From Aquificota bacterium (GTDB lineage: Bacteria > Thermosulfidibacterota > Thermosulfidibacteria > Thermosulfidibacterales > Thermosulfidibacteraceae): a DNA stretch of 18,533 nucleotides. The notes beneath the pieces were generated by a model. That model was not told where the DNA came from and ran no database searches. It saw nothing but the letters and a program-made list of their open reading frames with translations. The DNA is taken from contig WGAU01000051.1 in NCBI GenBank assembly GCA_015494645.1, positions 1-18,533 on the forward strand, written 5' to 3'. This document shows, one piece after another, positions 1-7,444 of this stretch; the first letter of the stretch is position 1; each line of letters starts with the position of its first letter. Made by a program: the position numbers and the translations under genes.

Positions 1-60
1 AATCCTTTAGAGAAATAGAGATAAAAGAATAATTTTTCTTTCTATCTTTAAAAAAATTCC

Positions 61-89
61 AGCCGGTGGTTTTTCCACCGGCTTTTTTT
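61..89 (+). terminator. Intrinsic terminator of an upstream, off-window gene
   Basis: A perfect 9-bp stem (AGCCGGTGG at 61-69, CCACCGGCT at 75-83) with a TTTTT loop is followed directly by a T run. An A-rich stretch lies four bases to the left, so weak bidirectional action is possible. No coding frame could be assigned to bases 1-60. Confidence 0.85.
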
Positions 90-126
90 ATTAAACATCT
101 TTTTGTAAATACTTTTTTATCCCTTA

Positions 127-170
127 TTGACTTTGTGATTTGTCTAAACTATCACAAAAACAGGTACAAT
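127..170 (+). promoter_or_regulatory. Putative citrate synthase promoter with overlapping inverted-repeat operator
   Basis: Two sigma70-like readings exist. One is TTGACT (127-132), a 17-nt spacer and TATCAC (150-155). The other is TTGTCT (140-145), a 19-nt spacer and TACAAT (165-170). A perfect inverted repeat, TTTGTGAT (132-139) and ATCACAAA (151-158) with an 11-nt centre, covers the spacer of the first and the -35 region of the second, a position typical of a repressor site. The half-sites resemble Rex or Crp-type half-sites (TTGTGA/TCACAA), but those families normally have about 6 nt between half-sites, so the regulator is unknown. Confidence 0.5.
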
Positions 171-193
171 CTAACTAAAGCAGGAGGTGTGTT

Positions 194-1522
194 ATGAAGT
201 TAAAGGAGAGGTTGGCGGAGTTGATACCTCAGTGGAGGGCTGAGGTAGCTGAGATAAGAAAGAAATACGGCAACAGAAAAACAATGGACTGTACCATAGG
301 TCACGCCTACGGTGGGATGAGAGGGCTCAAGGCTTTGGTCTGTGATACATCTGAGGTTTTTCCCGAGGAAGGAGTGAAGTTTAGAGGCTACACCATACCT
401 GAGTTGAGGGAAGGTCCTCATAAACTTCCCACTGCTGAGGGGGGTTTTGAGCCTCTGCCTGAGGGTCTTTGGTATCTGCTTCTGACTGGAGAGCTTCCCA
501 CCGCTGACAATGTTAAAGAGATTACCAACGAGCTCAACAAGAGGATGCAAAATGTTCCTCAGTATGTTTTTGATGTGCTCAGGGCCATGCCTGTTGATAC
601 CCACCCGATGACTATGTTTGCCGCGGGTATCTTGGCCATGCAGAGGGAGTCTGTGTTTGCAAAGAGGTACGAGGAAGGAATGAAAAGGGAAGAGCACTGG
701 GAGGCTATGCTTGAAGACTCCCTCAACATGCTGGCTGCTTTGCCTGTAATCGCTGCTTACATTTACAGGAGAAAATACAAAGGAGATACATTCATAGATC
801 CCGATCCCAACCTTGACTGGTCTGCAAACCTCGCTCACATGATGGGCTTTGACGACTTTGAGGTTTACGAGTTGTTCAGACTTTACATGTTCCTCCACTC
901 CGATCACGAGGGAGGAAATGTTTCTGCTCATACTAACTTGCTCGTTAACTCTGCCTTCTCTGATATTTACAGGTCCTTCTCTGCGGCCATGAACGGTTTG
1001 GCTGGACCATTGCATGGTCTTGCCAATCAGGAGGTTCTCAGATGGATCCAGATGCTCTATCAGAAGTTTGGTGGTGTTCCCACTAAGGAGCAGCTTGAGC
1101 AGTTTGCCTGGGATACCCTCAACTCCGGACAGGTTATCCCCGGTTACGGACATGCCGTGTTGAGGGTAACCGATCCGAGGTATGTGGCCCAGAGAGACTT
1201 TGCTCTCAAGCATCTGCCTGATGATGAGCTCTTCAAGATCGTGTCCCTTTGTTACGAGGTTATTCCTGAGGTTCTCAAGAAGCACGGAAAGGCCAAGAAC
1301 CCCTGGCCCAACGTGGATGCCCACTCAGGTGTGCTTCTCTGGCACTACGGTATAAGGGAATACGAATTCTACACTGTGCTCTTTGGTGTTTCCAGGGCCC
1401 TCGGTTGTACAGCACAGGCAATATTGGTCAGAGGTTACATGTTGCCTATTGAAAGGCCCAAGTCTATCACCACCCGCTGGGTCAAGGAAGTGGCTGAGAG
1501 CCTTCCTGTTGCCGGTAGTTAA
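194..1522 (+). CDS. gltA: Citrate synthase, mitochondrial-like (type I) form
   Basis: This enzyme condenses acetyl-CoA and oxaloacetate to citrate in the cytoplasm and, in organisms with the reversed oxidative TCA cycle, cleaves citrate in reverse. The 442-residue protein spans the family. The histidines of LHSDHEGGN (235, 238), GPLHGLANQEV (His274), PGYGHAVLR (His320) and NVDAHSG (Asp375) are all present. The catalytic residues fall at the same numbers as in the animal mitochondrial enzyme, so this is the long eukaryotic-like form also known from Geobacter-type bacteria, not the hexameric enterobacterial one. No extra N-terminal domain is seen. The ATG is preceded by a strong AGGAGGTG site. 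It is the first gene of the TCA block, has its own promoter region, and ends in a terminator. It could in principle be a methylcitrate synthase, but context and near-mitochondrial motifs favour citrate. Confidence 0.95.
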   Translation: MKLKERLAELIPQWRAEVAEIRKKYGNRKTMDCTIGHAYGGMRGLKALVCDTSEVFPEEGVKFRGYTIPELREGPHKLPTAEGGFEPLPEGLWYLLLTGELPTADNVKEITNELNKRMQNVPQYVFDVLRAMPVDTHPMTMFAAGILAMQRESVFAKRYEEGMKREEHWEAMLEDSLNMLAALPVIAAYIYRRKYKGDTFIDPDPNLDWSANLAHMMGFDDFEVYELFRLYMFLHSDHEGGNVSAHTNLLVNSAFSDIYRSFSAAMNGLAGPLHGLANQEVLRWIQMLYQKFGGVPTKEQLEQFAWDTLNSGQVIPGYGHAVLRVTDPRYVAQRDFALKHLPDDELFKIVSLCYEVIPEVLKKHGKAKNPWPNVDAHSGVLLWHYGIREYEFYTVLFGVSRALGCTAQAILVRGYMLPIERPKSITTRWVKEVAESLPVAGS

Positions 1523-1530
1523 GGAGGATA

Positions 1531-1553
1531 GGGGGGCTTAGCCCCCCTTTTTT
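1531..1553 (+). terminator. Intrinsic terminator/attenuator between gltA and mdh
   Basis: A 7-bp GC stem (GGGGGGC at 1531-1537, GCCCCCC at 1541-1547) with a TTA loop is followed by six T. Only 36 nt separate the T run from the mdh start and no promoter is apparent there, so mdh may depend on read-through. Confidence 0.85.
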
Positions 1554-1589
1554 CATTTTTAAGAAAAATTTAGACTCGGAGGTGTTGCT

Positions 1590-2537
1590 ATGGGTAAGAG
1601 AGCAAAGATAACGGTTGTGGGTGCGGGACATGTTGGTGAGCATGTTGCCATGTTCTGTGCCATAAAGGAGCTGGGAGATGTGGTGCTCATTGATATTGTT
1701 GAAGATATGCCTCAGGGTAAAGCCCTTGACATGTTTGAGGCCACTCCCCTTGAAGGATGGGATTCCAAGATAGTTGGAACCAACGACTATGCCGATACTG
1801 CCGATTCTGACATAGTTGTGATTACAGCAGGTCTTCCCAGAAAGCCTGGTATGAGCAGAGATGATCTTCTTGAAGCCAACGCCAAAATCATAAAGAGTGT
1901 TACCGAGCAGGTGGTTAAGTACTCTCCTAACGCCATCATCATCGTGGTGACCAATCCTTTGGATGCCATGACTCAGCTTGCTTGGAGTGTTTCTGGTTTC
2001 CCCAAGAACAGGGTACTTGGCCAAGCTGGTAATCTTGACTCTGCCAGATTCCGTGCCTTTATAGCCATGGAGCTTGGTATTTCTGTTAAGGAAGTGTGTG
2101 CAATGGTTCTTGGTGGTCATGGAGACGATATGGTGCCTTTGCCCAGGTTTACTACTGTCAGTGGTATACCCATTACGGAACTCATTCCTCAGGACAGGAT
2201 AGAAGCCCTTGTGCAGAGAACAAGGGTGGGTGGTGGAGAGATTGTTAAGCTACTTAAGACTGGATCTGCTTACTATGCGCCTGCCCTTGCCACCGTTGAG
2301 ATGGTTGAAGCCATTGTCAAGGATCAGAAGAGAATCCAGCCTTGTGCAGCTTTGTGTGAGGGAGAGTATGGTATAAATGGCGTCTACTGTGGAGTGCCTT
2401 GTCTGTTAGGAGCCAACGGCGTGGAGAAGATCATAGAGTTGAAACTCACCGACGACGAGCTCAAGGCTCTCCAAGCCTCTGCTGGTAGGGTTAAGGGCTT
2501 GGTAGATAAGCTTAAAGAGTGGGGTTACATAAAGTAA
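1590..2537 (+). CDS. mdh: Malate dehydrogenase (LDH-like, NAD-dependent)
   Basis: It interconverts malate and oxaloacetate with NAD(H), feeding or draining the citrate synthase reaction. The 315-residue protein begins with a Rossmann motif (GAGHVG, 11-16) and has Asp35 at the end of beta-2 (LIDI), which favours NAD over NADP. Substrate arginines lie in LPRKPGMSR (Arg84, Arg90). The catalytic pair is Asp150/Arg153 in NLDSARF plus His177 in GGHGDDM, all typical of the tetrameric LDH-like MDH group. Arg84 in place of Gln marks malate rather than lactate specificity. The start has a good GGAGGTG site. It lies 67 nt after gltA, with a terminator in between and another hairpin after the gene. The GQAGNLDSARF segment has Asn where many relatives have Val, which is of unknown importance. 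Confidence 0.95.
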   Translation: MGKRAKITVVGAGHVGEHVAMFCAIKELGDVVLIDIVEDMPQGKALDMFEATPLEGWDSKIVGTNDYADTADSDIVVITAGLPRKPGMSRDDLLEANAKIIKSVTEQVVKYSPNAIIIVVTNPLDAMTQLAWSVSGFPKNRVLGQAGNLDSARFRAFIAMELGISVKEVCAMVLGGHGDDMVPLPRFTTVSGIPITELIPQDRIEALVQRTRVGGGEIVKLLKTGSAYYAPALATVEMVEAIVKDQKRIQPCAALCEGEYGINGVYCGVPCLLGANGVEKIIELKLTDDELKALQASAGRVKGLVDKLKEWGYIK

Positions 2538-2548
2538 ACTCTTTGTTA

Positions 2549-2594
2549 TTGGCTTTCCGGGAGGGGTTTCTTCCCTCCCCCTTCCAATCTTTTT
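2549..2594 (+). terminator. Probable weak intrinsic terminator/attenuator after mdh
   Basis: GGGAGGG (2559-2565) pairs with CCCTCCC (2573-2579), flanked by a possible outer TTGG/CCAA pairing (2549-2552, 2584-2587). The T run (TCTTTTT) comes right after the outer pairing. The fumarase start is about 13 nt further on, so partial read-through is likely. Confidence 0.55.
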
Positions 2595-2607
2595 AGGGGG
2601 TTCGGAG

Positions 2608-3447
2608 ATGAGGGTAATAGATGTGTCAGAAATAACAGAGGCGGTCGCTAAGCTGTGTATAGATGCTAACTACGATCTGCCCAGCGATGTGTATCAGGCT
2701 TTGAAGGATGCCTATGAAAGGGAAAAGTCTCCGGTAGGTAAAGCCGTTCTCTCAATGATCCTTGAGAATGCGGAGCTTGCCAAGCAAAGGGTTGCACCTA
2801 TTTGTCAGGATTGTGGACTGGCGGTTGTTTTCTTGGAGATAGGGCAGGATGTTCACTTTACAGGGGGTAGTTTGAAGGAGGCCATATACGAGGGTGTAAG
2901 GAAGGGTTACAAAGAGGGATACCTTAGGAAATCCACATGCCATCCCTTCACAAGGGCCAATGTAGGGGACAATACTCCTCCAGTGATACATTACGACATC
3001 GTTCCTGGGGATAAGGTGAGGATAGTTGTTGCTCCCAAAGGCGGTGGGAGCGAGAACATGAGCATGGTTACCATGCTTAAGCCCGCCGATGGTTTGGAAG
3101 GCGTTATAGAGACGGTGGTTAACAGGGTTAAGGAGGCTGGTGGAAATCCCTGTCCTCCCATCATAGTGGGCGTAGGTGTTGGTGGCACCTTTGAGAGGAG
3201 TGCATTCCTTGCCAAAAAAGCACTTTTGAGGCCTGTGGGCAAGCCCAACCCCGATGTGGAGCTTGCCAAAGTGGAGAGGGAAATTTTGGAGAGGATCAAC
3301 AAGCTTGGTATAGGACCCATGGGCTGGGGAGGAACCGTTACCGCTCTTGCAGTGCACTTTGAAATGGAGCCGGTCCACATAGCCAGCCTTCCTTGTGCCA
3401 TAAATATCAACTGCCATGTGGCAAGGCACAAGGAGATCATAATTTAG
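2608..3447 (+). CDS. fumA: Class I fumarate hydratase, alpha (N-terminal) subunit
   Basis: With the beta subunit encoded next, this forms the oxygen-sensitive [4Fe-4S] fumarase that interconverts malate and fumarate. The 279-residue length fits the alpha subunit of the split class I enzymes of anaerobes and thermophiles. Likely cluster ligands are Cys66 (PICQDCG), Cys182 (GNPCPP) and Cys269 (NINCHVARHK), with conserved stretches STCHPFTRANVGDNTP and GGGSENMSM. Extra cysteines at 69 and 263 beside two of the presumed ligands are noteworthy. The ATG follows an AGGGGG-rich leader. The beta gene begins 12 nt after the stop and sdhC soon after, so fum-sdh forms one transcription unit. The related family is L(+)-tartrate dehydratase, but the context of succinate dehydrogenase and MDH argues for fumarase. 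Confidence 0.92.
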   Translation: MRVIDVSEITEAVAKLCIDANYDLPSDVYQALKDAYEREKSPVGKAVLSMILENAELAKQRVAPICQDCGLAVVFLEIGQDVHFTGGSLKEAIYEGVRKGYKEGYLRKSTCHPFTRANVGDNTPPVIHYDIVPGDKVRIVVAPKGGGSENMSMVTMLKPADGLEGVIETVVNRVKEAGGNPCPPIIVGVGVGGTFERSAFLAKKALLRPVGKPNPDVELAKVEREILERINKLGIGPMGWGGTVTALAVHFEMEPVHIASLPCAININCHVARHKEIII

Positions 3448-3459
3448 CGGAGGTTTGCC

Positions 3460-4020
3460 ATGGGTGATGTAATAAAGCTGACAACCCCCTTGAGCGATGA
3501 GGATATAATGAAGCTCAAGGCGGGGGATAATGTTCTCATTTCTGGAGTGATATACACCGGTAGGGATGCGGCCCACAAAAGAATGATTCAGGCACTGGAA
3601 AGGGGAGAGGAGCTTCCCTTTGACGTTAAAGGACAAATAATCTACTACGTGGGTCCCTCTCCTGCAAGACCGGGAAGGCCTGTAGGGGCTGCGGGTCCTA
3701 CAACAAGCTACAGAATGAATCCCTATGCTCCGAAGCTCATTGCCTTGGGACTTAAAGGGATGATCGGCAAAGGTAAGATGAGCCAAGAGGTTAAGGAGCA
3801 TTGCCAGAAGTACAAGGCCGTTTACTTTGGTGCTGTTGGGGGCTGTGGAGCCCTTTTGTCCCAGAGGATTAAGAAGGCAGAGGTCATCGCTTACGAGGAT
3901 CTTGGTCCCGAGGCAGTGAGGAGGTTGGAAGTTGAGGATTTCCCAGTAATAGTGGTTTACGATGCCCACGGTGGAGACCTTGAAGAAATGGGTATAAAGG
4001 AGTATAGGATTGAGGGTTAA
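3460..4020 (+). CDS. fumB: Class I fumarate hydratase, beta (C-terminal) subunit
   Basis: This is the second half of the split fumarase. It contributes substrate-binding and catalytic residues to the interface with the iron-sulfur alpha subunit. The 186-residue protein shows the family signatures GRDAAHKR (about 37-44), VGPSPARPGRPVGAAGPTTS, RMNPYAPKL and MIGKGK, with GAVGGCGALL near position 127. Size and motif order agree with beta subunits of two-component fumarases. The ATG is preceded by GGAGGT. It sits 12 nt after the alpha gene and 20 nt before sdhC, consistent with stoichiometric co-translation and with channelling of fumarate to the neighbouring succinate dehydrogenase/fumarate reductase. 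The symbol fumB here means the beta subunit, not the E. coli isozyme of that name. Confidence 0.92.
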   Translation: MGDVIKLTTPLSDEDIMKLKAGDNVLISGVIYTGRDAAHKRMIQALERGEELPFDVKGQIIYYVGPSPARPGRPVGAAGPTTSYRMNPYAPKLIALGLKGMIGKGKMSQEVKEHCQKYKAVYFGAVGGCGALLSQRIKKAEVIAYEDLGPEAVRRLEVEDFPVIVVYDAHGGDLEEMGIKEYRIEG

Positions 4021-4040
4021 AATTTGAGAGGAGGTGCACA

Positions 4041-4430
4041 ATGTTAGAAAAACCCCCGGTCATCAAATCCTACCGCTGGCACTTGGGGTCCATCGCGTGG
4101 ATTCTTCACAGAATCACCGGGTTGCTTTTAGTGTTCTATCTTTTACTTCACATATGGGTAATTCATCATATAACCTCTGGTCCTGAGGGTTTTAACAAGG
4201 TTATGTCTGTGGTTCAGAAGCCTATATTCCTTCTATTGGAAATTGGGCTTTTGGGTACTGTGTTGTACCATGCTTTTAACGGCGTGAGGATAATGATTGT
4301 GGAATTTGCCGATAATGCTGCTGGAGCCCATAAGGCCATATTTGGTGCGGTAATGGCCATAGCTATCTTTCTCTTCCTTGTTGGTGGAGTTCCTATGTTT
4401 ATGCATTTCTTGCATGCTGTAAGCCACTAA
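4041..4430 (+). CDS. sdhC: Succinate dehydrogenase/fumarate reductase cytochrome b anchor, SdhC-type
   Basis: This membrane anchor carries heme b and part of the quinone site and holds the SdhA/SdhB catalytic dimer to the cytoplasmic face. The 129-residue protein has three hydrophobic segments (about 26-44, 62-86, 98-120). The SdhC signature SIAWILHRITG (17-27) contains the Ser and Arg that line the quinone pocket in known enzymes. His77 in LYHAFNG matches the heme b ligand position, and His37 in LLLHIW is a further candidate ligand. The ATG has a GAGGAGGTG site. It is followed after 13 nt by a similar second anchor gene, so the complex has two anchor subunits. Whether it holds one heme (C-type) or two (A-type) cannot be decided from sequence alone. 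Confidence 0.88.
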   Translation: MLEKPPVIKSYRWHLGSIAWILHRITGLLLVFYLLLHIWVIHHITSGPEGFNKVMSVVQKPIFLLLEIGLLGTVLYHAFNGVRIMIVEFADNAAGAHKAIFGAVMAIAIFLFLVGGVPMFMHFLHAVSH

Positions 4431-4443
4431 GTGGAGGGACGAG

Positions 4444-4803
4444 ATGAAGGAAAAGAGAACTTCTGGTGGTTTTTACGCATGGCTTTTCCAGAGGATAACC
4501 GGAGCCATTCTTGTTGTCCTTCTGCTTTTGCACTTCTGGGTAACCCATGGGCTTCCAAAACCTGAGGGCGTGACCTACGAAAGGATAGCACCGAGACTTG
4601 CCACTCCTACCTGGAAGGTTATTGATATGCTCTTTTTGGTATGTGCCCTTTACCATGGCTTGAACGGTGTGTGGATGGTGGTTCAGGATTATGTGGACAG
4701 CGAGCTCTGGCAGGGAATCATTTTCTTTTTACTTGTGACGGTTGGGGGAATACTGTTCTTCTTGGGCGCAACCACAGTTATTCCCTTTAAGCCAGTTGCC
4801 TAA
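4444..4803 (+). CDS. sdhD: Succinate dehydrogenase/fumarate reductase membrane anchor, SdhD-type
   Basis: This is the second anchor subunit, 119 residues, with three membrane segments (about 18-35, 58-80, 90-110). The QRITG motif (16-20) is the SdhD counterpart of HRITG in the preceding gene. His71 in LYHGLNGV and the Asp82-Tyr83 pair (VVQDYV) agree in spacing, and even numbering, with the heme ligand and quinone-site Asp-Tyr of E. coli SdhD. His30 (LLLHFW) mirrors His37 of SdhC, so the two anchors are clearly paralogous. A purple GGAGGG-type ribosome site is present upstream (GGAGGGACGAG before ATG). It sits inside fum-sdhCDAB, with the flavoprotein gene starting 21 nt downstream. The direction of the complex (succinate oxidation or fumarate reduction) cannot be read from the sequence. 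Confidence 0.87.
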   Translation: MKEKRTSGGFYAWLFQRITGAILVVLLLLHFWVTHGLPKPEGVTYERIAPRLATPTWKVIDMLFLVCALYHGLNGVWMVVQDYVDSELWQGIIFFLLVTVGGILFFLGATTVIPFKPVA

Positions 4804-4824
4804 GAACGCAGGAGGTGAGGTAGG

Positions 4825-6663
4825 ATGAGCGAGTACAAGGGAATGTTTAAGGTTGGTGAGTGCGCCAAGTACTATGGTACTGATGATGCCAAGGTCATCC
4901 ATGAAGAGCCTAAAGGAGTGGATATACACAATGTTCATCTCCACGATGCAGTTGTGGTGGGAGCGGGCCTTGCCGGTATGTTTGCAGCCCTTGAGATAAA
5001 GAAGGCAGGCTACGATGTGGCCTGCTTAACGAAAGTCTTCCCCACAAGATCCCATTCTGGTGCTGCTCAGGGTGGAATAGCCGCTGCCTTGGCCAATCTT
5101 GAAGAGGATCATATAGAGTGGCATTTCTTTGATACTGTGAAGGGATCTGACTACTTGGGAGATCAGGATGCTATAGAGCTTATGGTTAAAGAGGCTCCCA
5201 GAATCATTTACGAGTACGAGCACATGGGCGTTCCCTTCTCCAGAACTCCAGATGGTAAAATAATGCAGCGCTATTTTGGTGGCCATGTTAAGGACTTCGG
5301 CCGTGGTAAGCCTGTTTTGAGGGCTTGTATGGCTGCTGACAGAACGGGGCATGTTCTCCTTCACACCCTTTGGGAGCAGTGTGTTAAGCATCAGGTAAGG
5401 TTTTACTCTGAGTTCTTTGTGCTTTCCCTGATAGTAAAGGACGGTAAGTGCATTGGAGTTACCGCTTGGGATCTGATCAATGGCGGAATTCATATCTTCC
5501 AGGCAAAGGCTGTGGTTCTTGCTACAGGTGGATACGGTAGGTGTTTTTCCATTACCACCAACTCCCATGCTAACACAGCCGATGGGCTTTCCTTAGCTCT
5601 TAGGGCAGGACTGCCCCTTGAAGATATGGAGTTTGTGCAGTTCCACCCCACAGGTCTTGCTGGGAGCGGAATACTTTTGTCTGAGGGTGCAAGAGGAGAG
5701 GGAGGATACCTCATAAACGATTTGGGTGAGAGGTTTATGAAGAGGTATGCTCCAGACAAGATGGAGCTTGCTCCAAGAGATGTTGTTTCCCGTGCCGAGT
5801 GGTCTGAAATAGAGGCAGGAAGGGGAATAGGTGGAAATCAATACGTGTACCTTGATCTCAGACACTTGGGTGCGGAGAAGATAAAAGAAAGGCTCCCGCA
5901 GGTTAGAGAGCTTGCCATGAAGTTTGCTGGAGTTGATCCCATTGAGGAGCCTGTTCCTATACAGCCCACGGCCCACTATTCCATGGGTGGAATACCCACC
6001 GACATTCGTTGCAGGGTTCTTCAGGATGGAAAGGAGAAGTGGCTTGAGGGACTCTGGGCTGCCGGTGAGTGCGCCTGTGTTTCCGTGCACGGTGCTAACA
6101 GACTTGGAACCAATTCTCTGTTAGATGCTTCTGTTCATGGAAAGCGTGCTGGCAAGGATGTGGTGGCGTATTTATCCACTAATCCTGTGTTTGAAGTCCT
6201 ACCCGAGGACGCAGCCGAACCTGCTGTTAAAGAGATTGAGTGGGTGCTCAACTCCAATGGTCCTGAGCGTCCTTCGGAGCTGAGAAAAATCCTTCAGGAG
6301 AACATGTATACCCTGTGTGGTGTTTTCAGGGATGAACAGAAGCTGGAGAAGATGTATGAAATAATAAAGGATCTCCAGAAGAGGTATAAGAACATACACA
6401 TTGAGGATAAAGGAACAAAATTCAACACCCATCTCATGGAGGCCATTGAGCTTGGTCACCTTTTGGAGGCTGCTGAGGTTATAGTTGCTTCTGCCCTTAA
6501 TAGAACTGAGTCCCGTGGCGCCCATTACAGGACTGACTATCCTAAGAGAGACGATGAAAACTGGCTCAAGCACACCTTGGCCTGGAGGACAGAAGAAGGG
6601 GTTAAGTTTGACTACAAGCCGGTGGTTATAACCAGGTTCAAGCCTGAGGAGAGGAAATACTAA
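4825..6663 (+). CDS. sdhA: Succinate dehydrogenase/fumarate reductase flavoprotein subunit
   Basis: This subunit carries covalent FAD and interconverts succinate and fumarate on the cytoplasmic side of the membrane. The 612-residue protein has GAGLAG (46-51) for FAD binding, His77 in RSHSGAAQGG (the usual site of covalent FAD attachment), QFHPTG (272-277), SEGARGEGG (287-294), the RDVVSRA catalytic-arginine segment (318-324), His384 in PTAHYSMGG and Arg426 in HGANRLGTN. All active-site residues are therefore present. About 40 residues precede the FAD fold, a longer and more polar N-terminus than in most relatives. The AGGAGGTG site sits 12-18 nt before this ATG, supporting the long start; the next in-frame ATG (codon 7) is also possible. 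It is followed 12 nt later by sdhB. Confidence 0.95.
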   Translation: MSEYKGMFKVGECAKYYGTDDAKVIHEEPKGVDIHNVHLHDAVVVGAGLAGMFAALEIKKAGYDVACLTKVFPTRSHSGAAQGGIAAALANLEEDHIEWHFFDTVKGSDYLGDQDAIELMVKEAPRIIYEYEHMGVPFSRTPDGKIMQRYFGGHVKDFGRGKPVLRACMAADRTGHVLLHTLWEQCVKHQVRFYSEFFVLSLIVKDGKCIGVTAWDLINGGIHIFQAKAVVLATGGYGRCFSITTNSHANTADGLSLALRAGLPLEDMEFVQFHPTGLAGSGILLSEGARGEGGYLINDLGERFMKRYAPDKMELAPRDVVSRAEWSEIEAGRGIGGNQYVYLDLRHLGAEKIKERLPQVRELAMKFAGVDPIEEPVPIQPTAHYSMGGIPTDIRCRVLQDGKEKWLEGLWAAGECACVSVHGANRLGTNSLLDASVHGKRAGKDVVAYLSTNPVFEVLPEDAAEPAVKEIEWVLNSNGPERPSELRKILQENMYTLCGVFRDEQKLEKMYEIIKDLQKRYKNIHIEDKGTKFNTHLMEAIELGHLLEAAEVIVASALNRTESRGAHYRTDYPKRDDENWLKHTLAWRTEEGVKFDYKPVVITRFKPEERKY

Positions 6664-6675
6664 GGGGGTGCCGAG

Positions 6676-7383
6676 ATGGCTGAGTACACTTTCAGGATAT
6701 TCAGGTACGATCCGGACAAGGACGAAACGGGAAGGATACAGGAGTACAGATTTGAGCCTGAACCGGGCTGGACTGTGTTGGATGCTCTTAACTATATCAA
6801 GTGGAACCTGGACGGTTCTCTTACCTACAGGAGGGCATGCAGGCACGGAATATGCGGTTCTTGCGGTATGACCATAAATGGTAAGAATGGCCTTGCCTGC
6901 GAAACCCAGTTGAAAGATTTAGGTACAACAGTGGTTACCATAGAGCCTTTGAGGGGCTTTCCCGTAATAAAGGATCTTGTGGTGGATATGGAGCCTTTCT
7001 ATGATAAGCTTTACGCCATTAAGCCCTATCTTATCACCAAGACACCACCTCCTACCGATAAAGAAAGACTCCAAAGCCCCGAAGATAGAAAGAAGCTTGA
7101 TGGCAAGTATGAATGTATTCTTTGCGGTTGCTGTACCAGTTCTTGTCCAACCTACTGGGCAGATAAGAATTTCCTCGGTCCCAATGCCCTTCTTAAGGCT
7201 GCGAGATTCCTCTTTGACTCAAGGGACGAGGGCTTTGAAGATAGGGTAAACGCCGTAGACGACAAGCACGGTGTGTGGCGTTGTCATACCATATTCAACT
7301 GTGTGGAAGCCTGTCCTAAGGAGCTTAACCCCACACAGGCTATTGTGGATCTGAGAAAGCTTATGCTCCGCGGGAGGCTGTAG
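6676..7383 (+). CDS. sdhB: Succinate dehydrogenase/fumarate reductase iron-sulfur subunit
   Basis: This subunit passes electrons between FAD and the membrane quinone. The 235-residue protein has the full set of cluster ligands. The [2Fe-2S] cluster uses Cys55, Cys60, Cys63 and Cys75 (CRHGICGSC...LAC). The [4Fe-4S] cluster uses Cys147, Cys150, Cys153 and Cys213. The [3Fe-4S] cluster uses Cys157, Cys203 and Cys209 (CHTIFNCVEACPKELNP). The spacing is that of ordinary SdhB/FrdB, so this is the standard membrane complex and not a thiol:fumarate reductase, whose B subunit carries a C-terminal CCG domain. The ATG follows a weak GGGGGTG site 12 nt after sdhA. It is the last gene of fum-sdhCDAB, and a terminator follows about 20 nt after its stop. 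Confidence 0.95.
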   Translation: MAEYTFRIFRYDPDKDETGRIQEYRFEPEPGWTVLDALNYIKWNLDGSLTYRRACRHGICGSCGMTINGKNGLACETQLKDLGTTVVTIEPLRGFPVIKDLVVDMEPFYDKLYAIKPYLITKTPPPTDKERLQSPEDRKKLDGKYECILCGCCTSSCPTYWADKNFLGPNALLKAARFLFDSRDEGFEDRVNAVDDKHGVWRCHTIFNCVEACPKELNPTQAIVDLRKLMLRGRL

Positions 7384-7404
7384 GATTTGGGAAGGTTGAA
7401 AGGC

Positions 7405-7444
7405 GAGGGATCTTCCCGTAGGTGGGGAGGTCCCTCTTTTAATT
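7405..7444 (+). terminator. Intrinsic terminator/attenuator between sdhB and sucC
   Basis: A 13-bp stem with G-U wobbles (GAGGGATCTTCCC at 7405-7417, GGGGAGGTCCCTC at 7424-7436), loop GTAGGT, then TTTTAATT. The sucC start codon is only 23 nt further on and I see no promoter in that gap, so this may be a read-through attenuator. Confidence 0.75.

Noticed and set aside
200..1324. Minus-strand open frame opposite citrate synthase
   Set aside because: The plus strand carries full citrate synthase catalytic residues. The antisense product has no domain or ribosome site.
1521..1530. Strong ribosome-site-like AAGGAGGAT directly after the citrate synthase stop
   Set aside because: No start codon follows at a useful distance; a GC hairpin does. 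It is probably chance or part of the terminator leader.
2752..4041. Long minus-strand open frame (429 codons) opposite the fumarase genes
   Set aside because: It lies antisense to two genes with intact family motifs. Its translation shows no domain, is rich in His/Ser/Leu as expected from the reverse complement of biased codons, and has no ribosome site.
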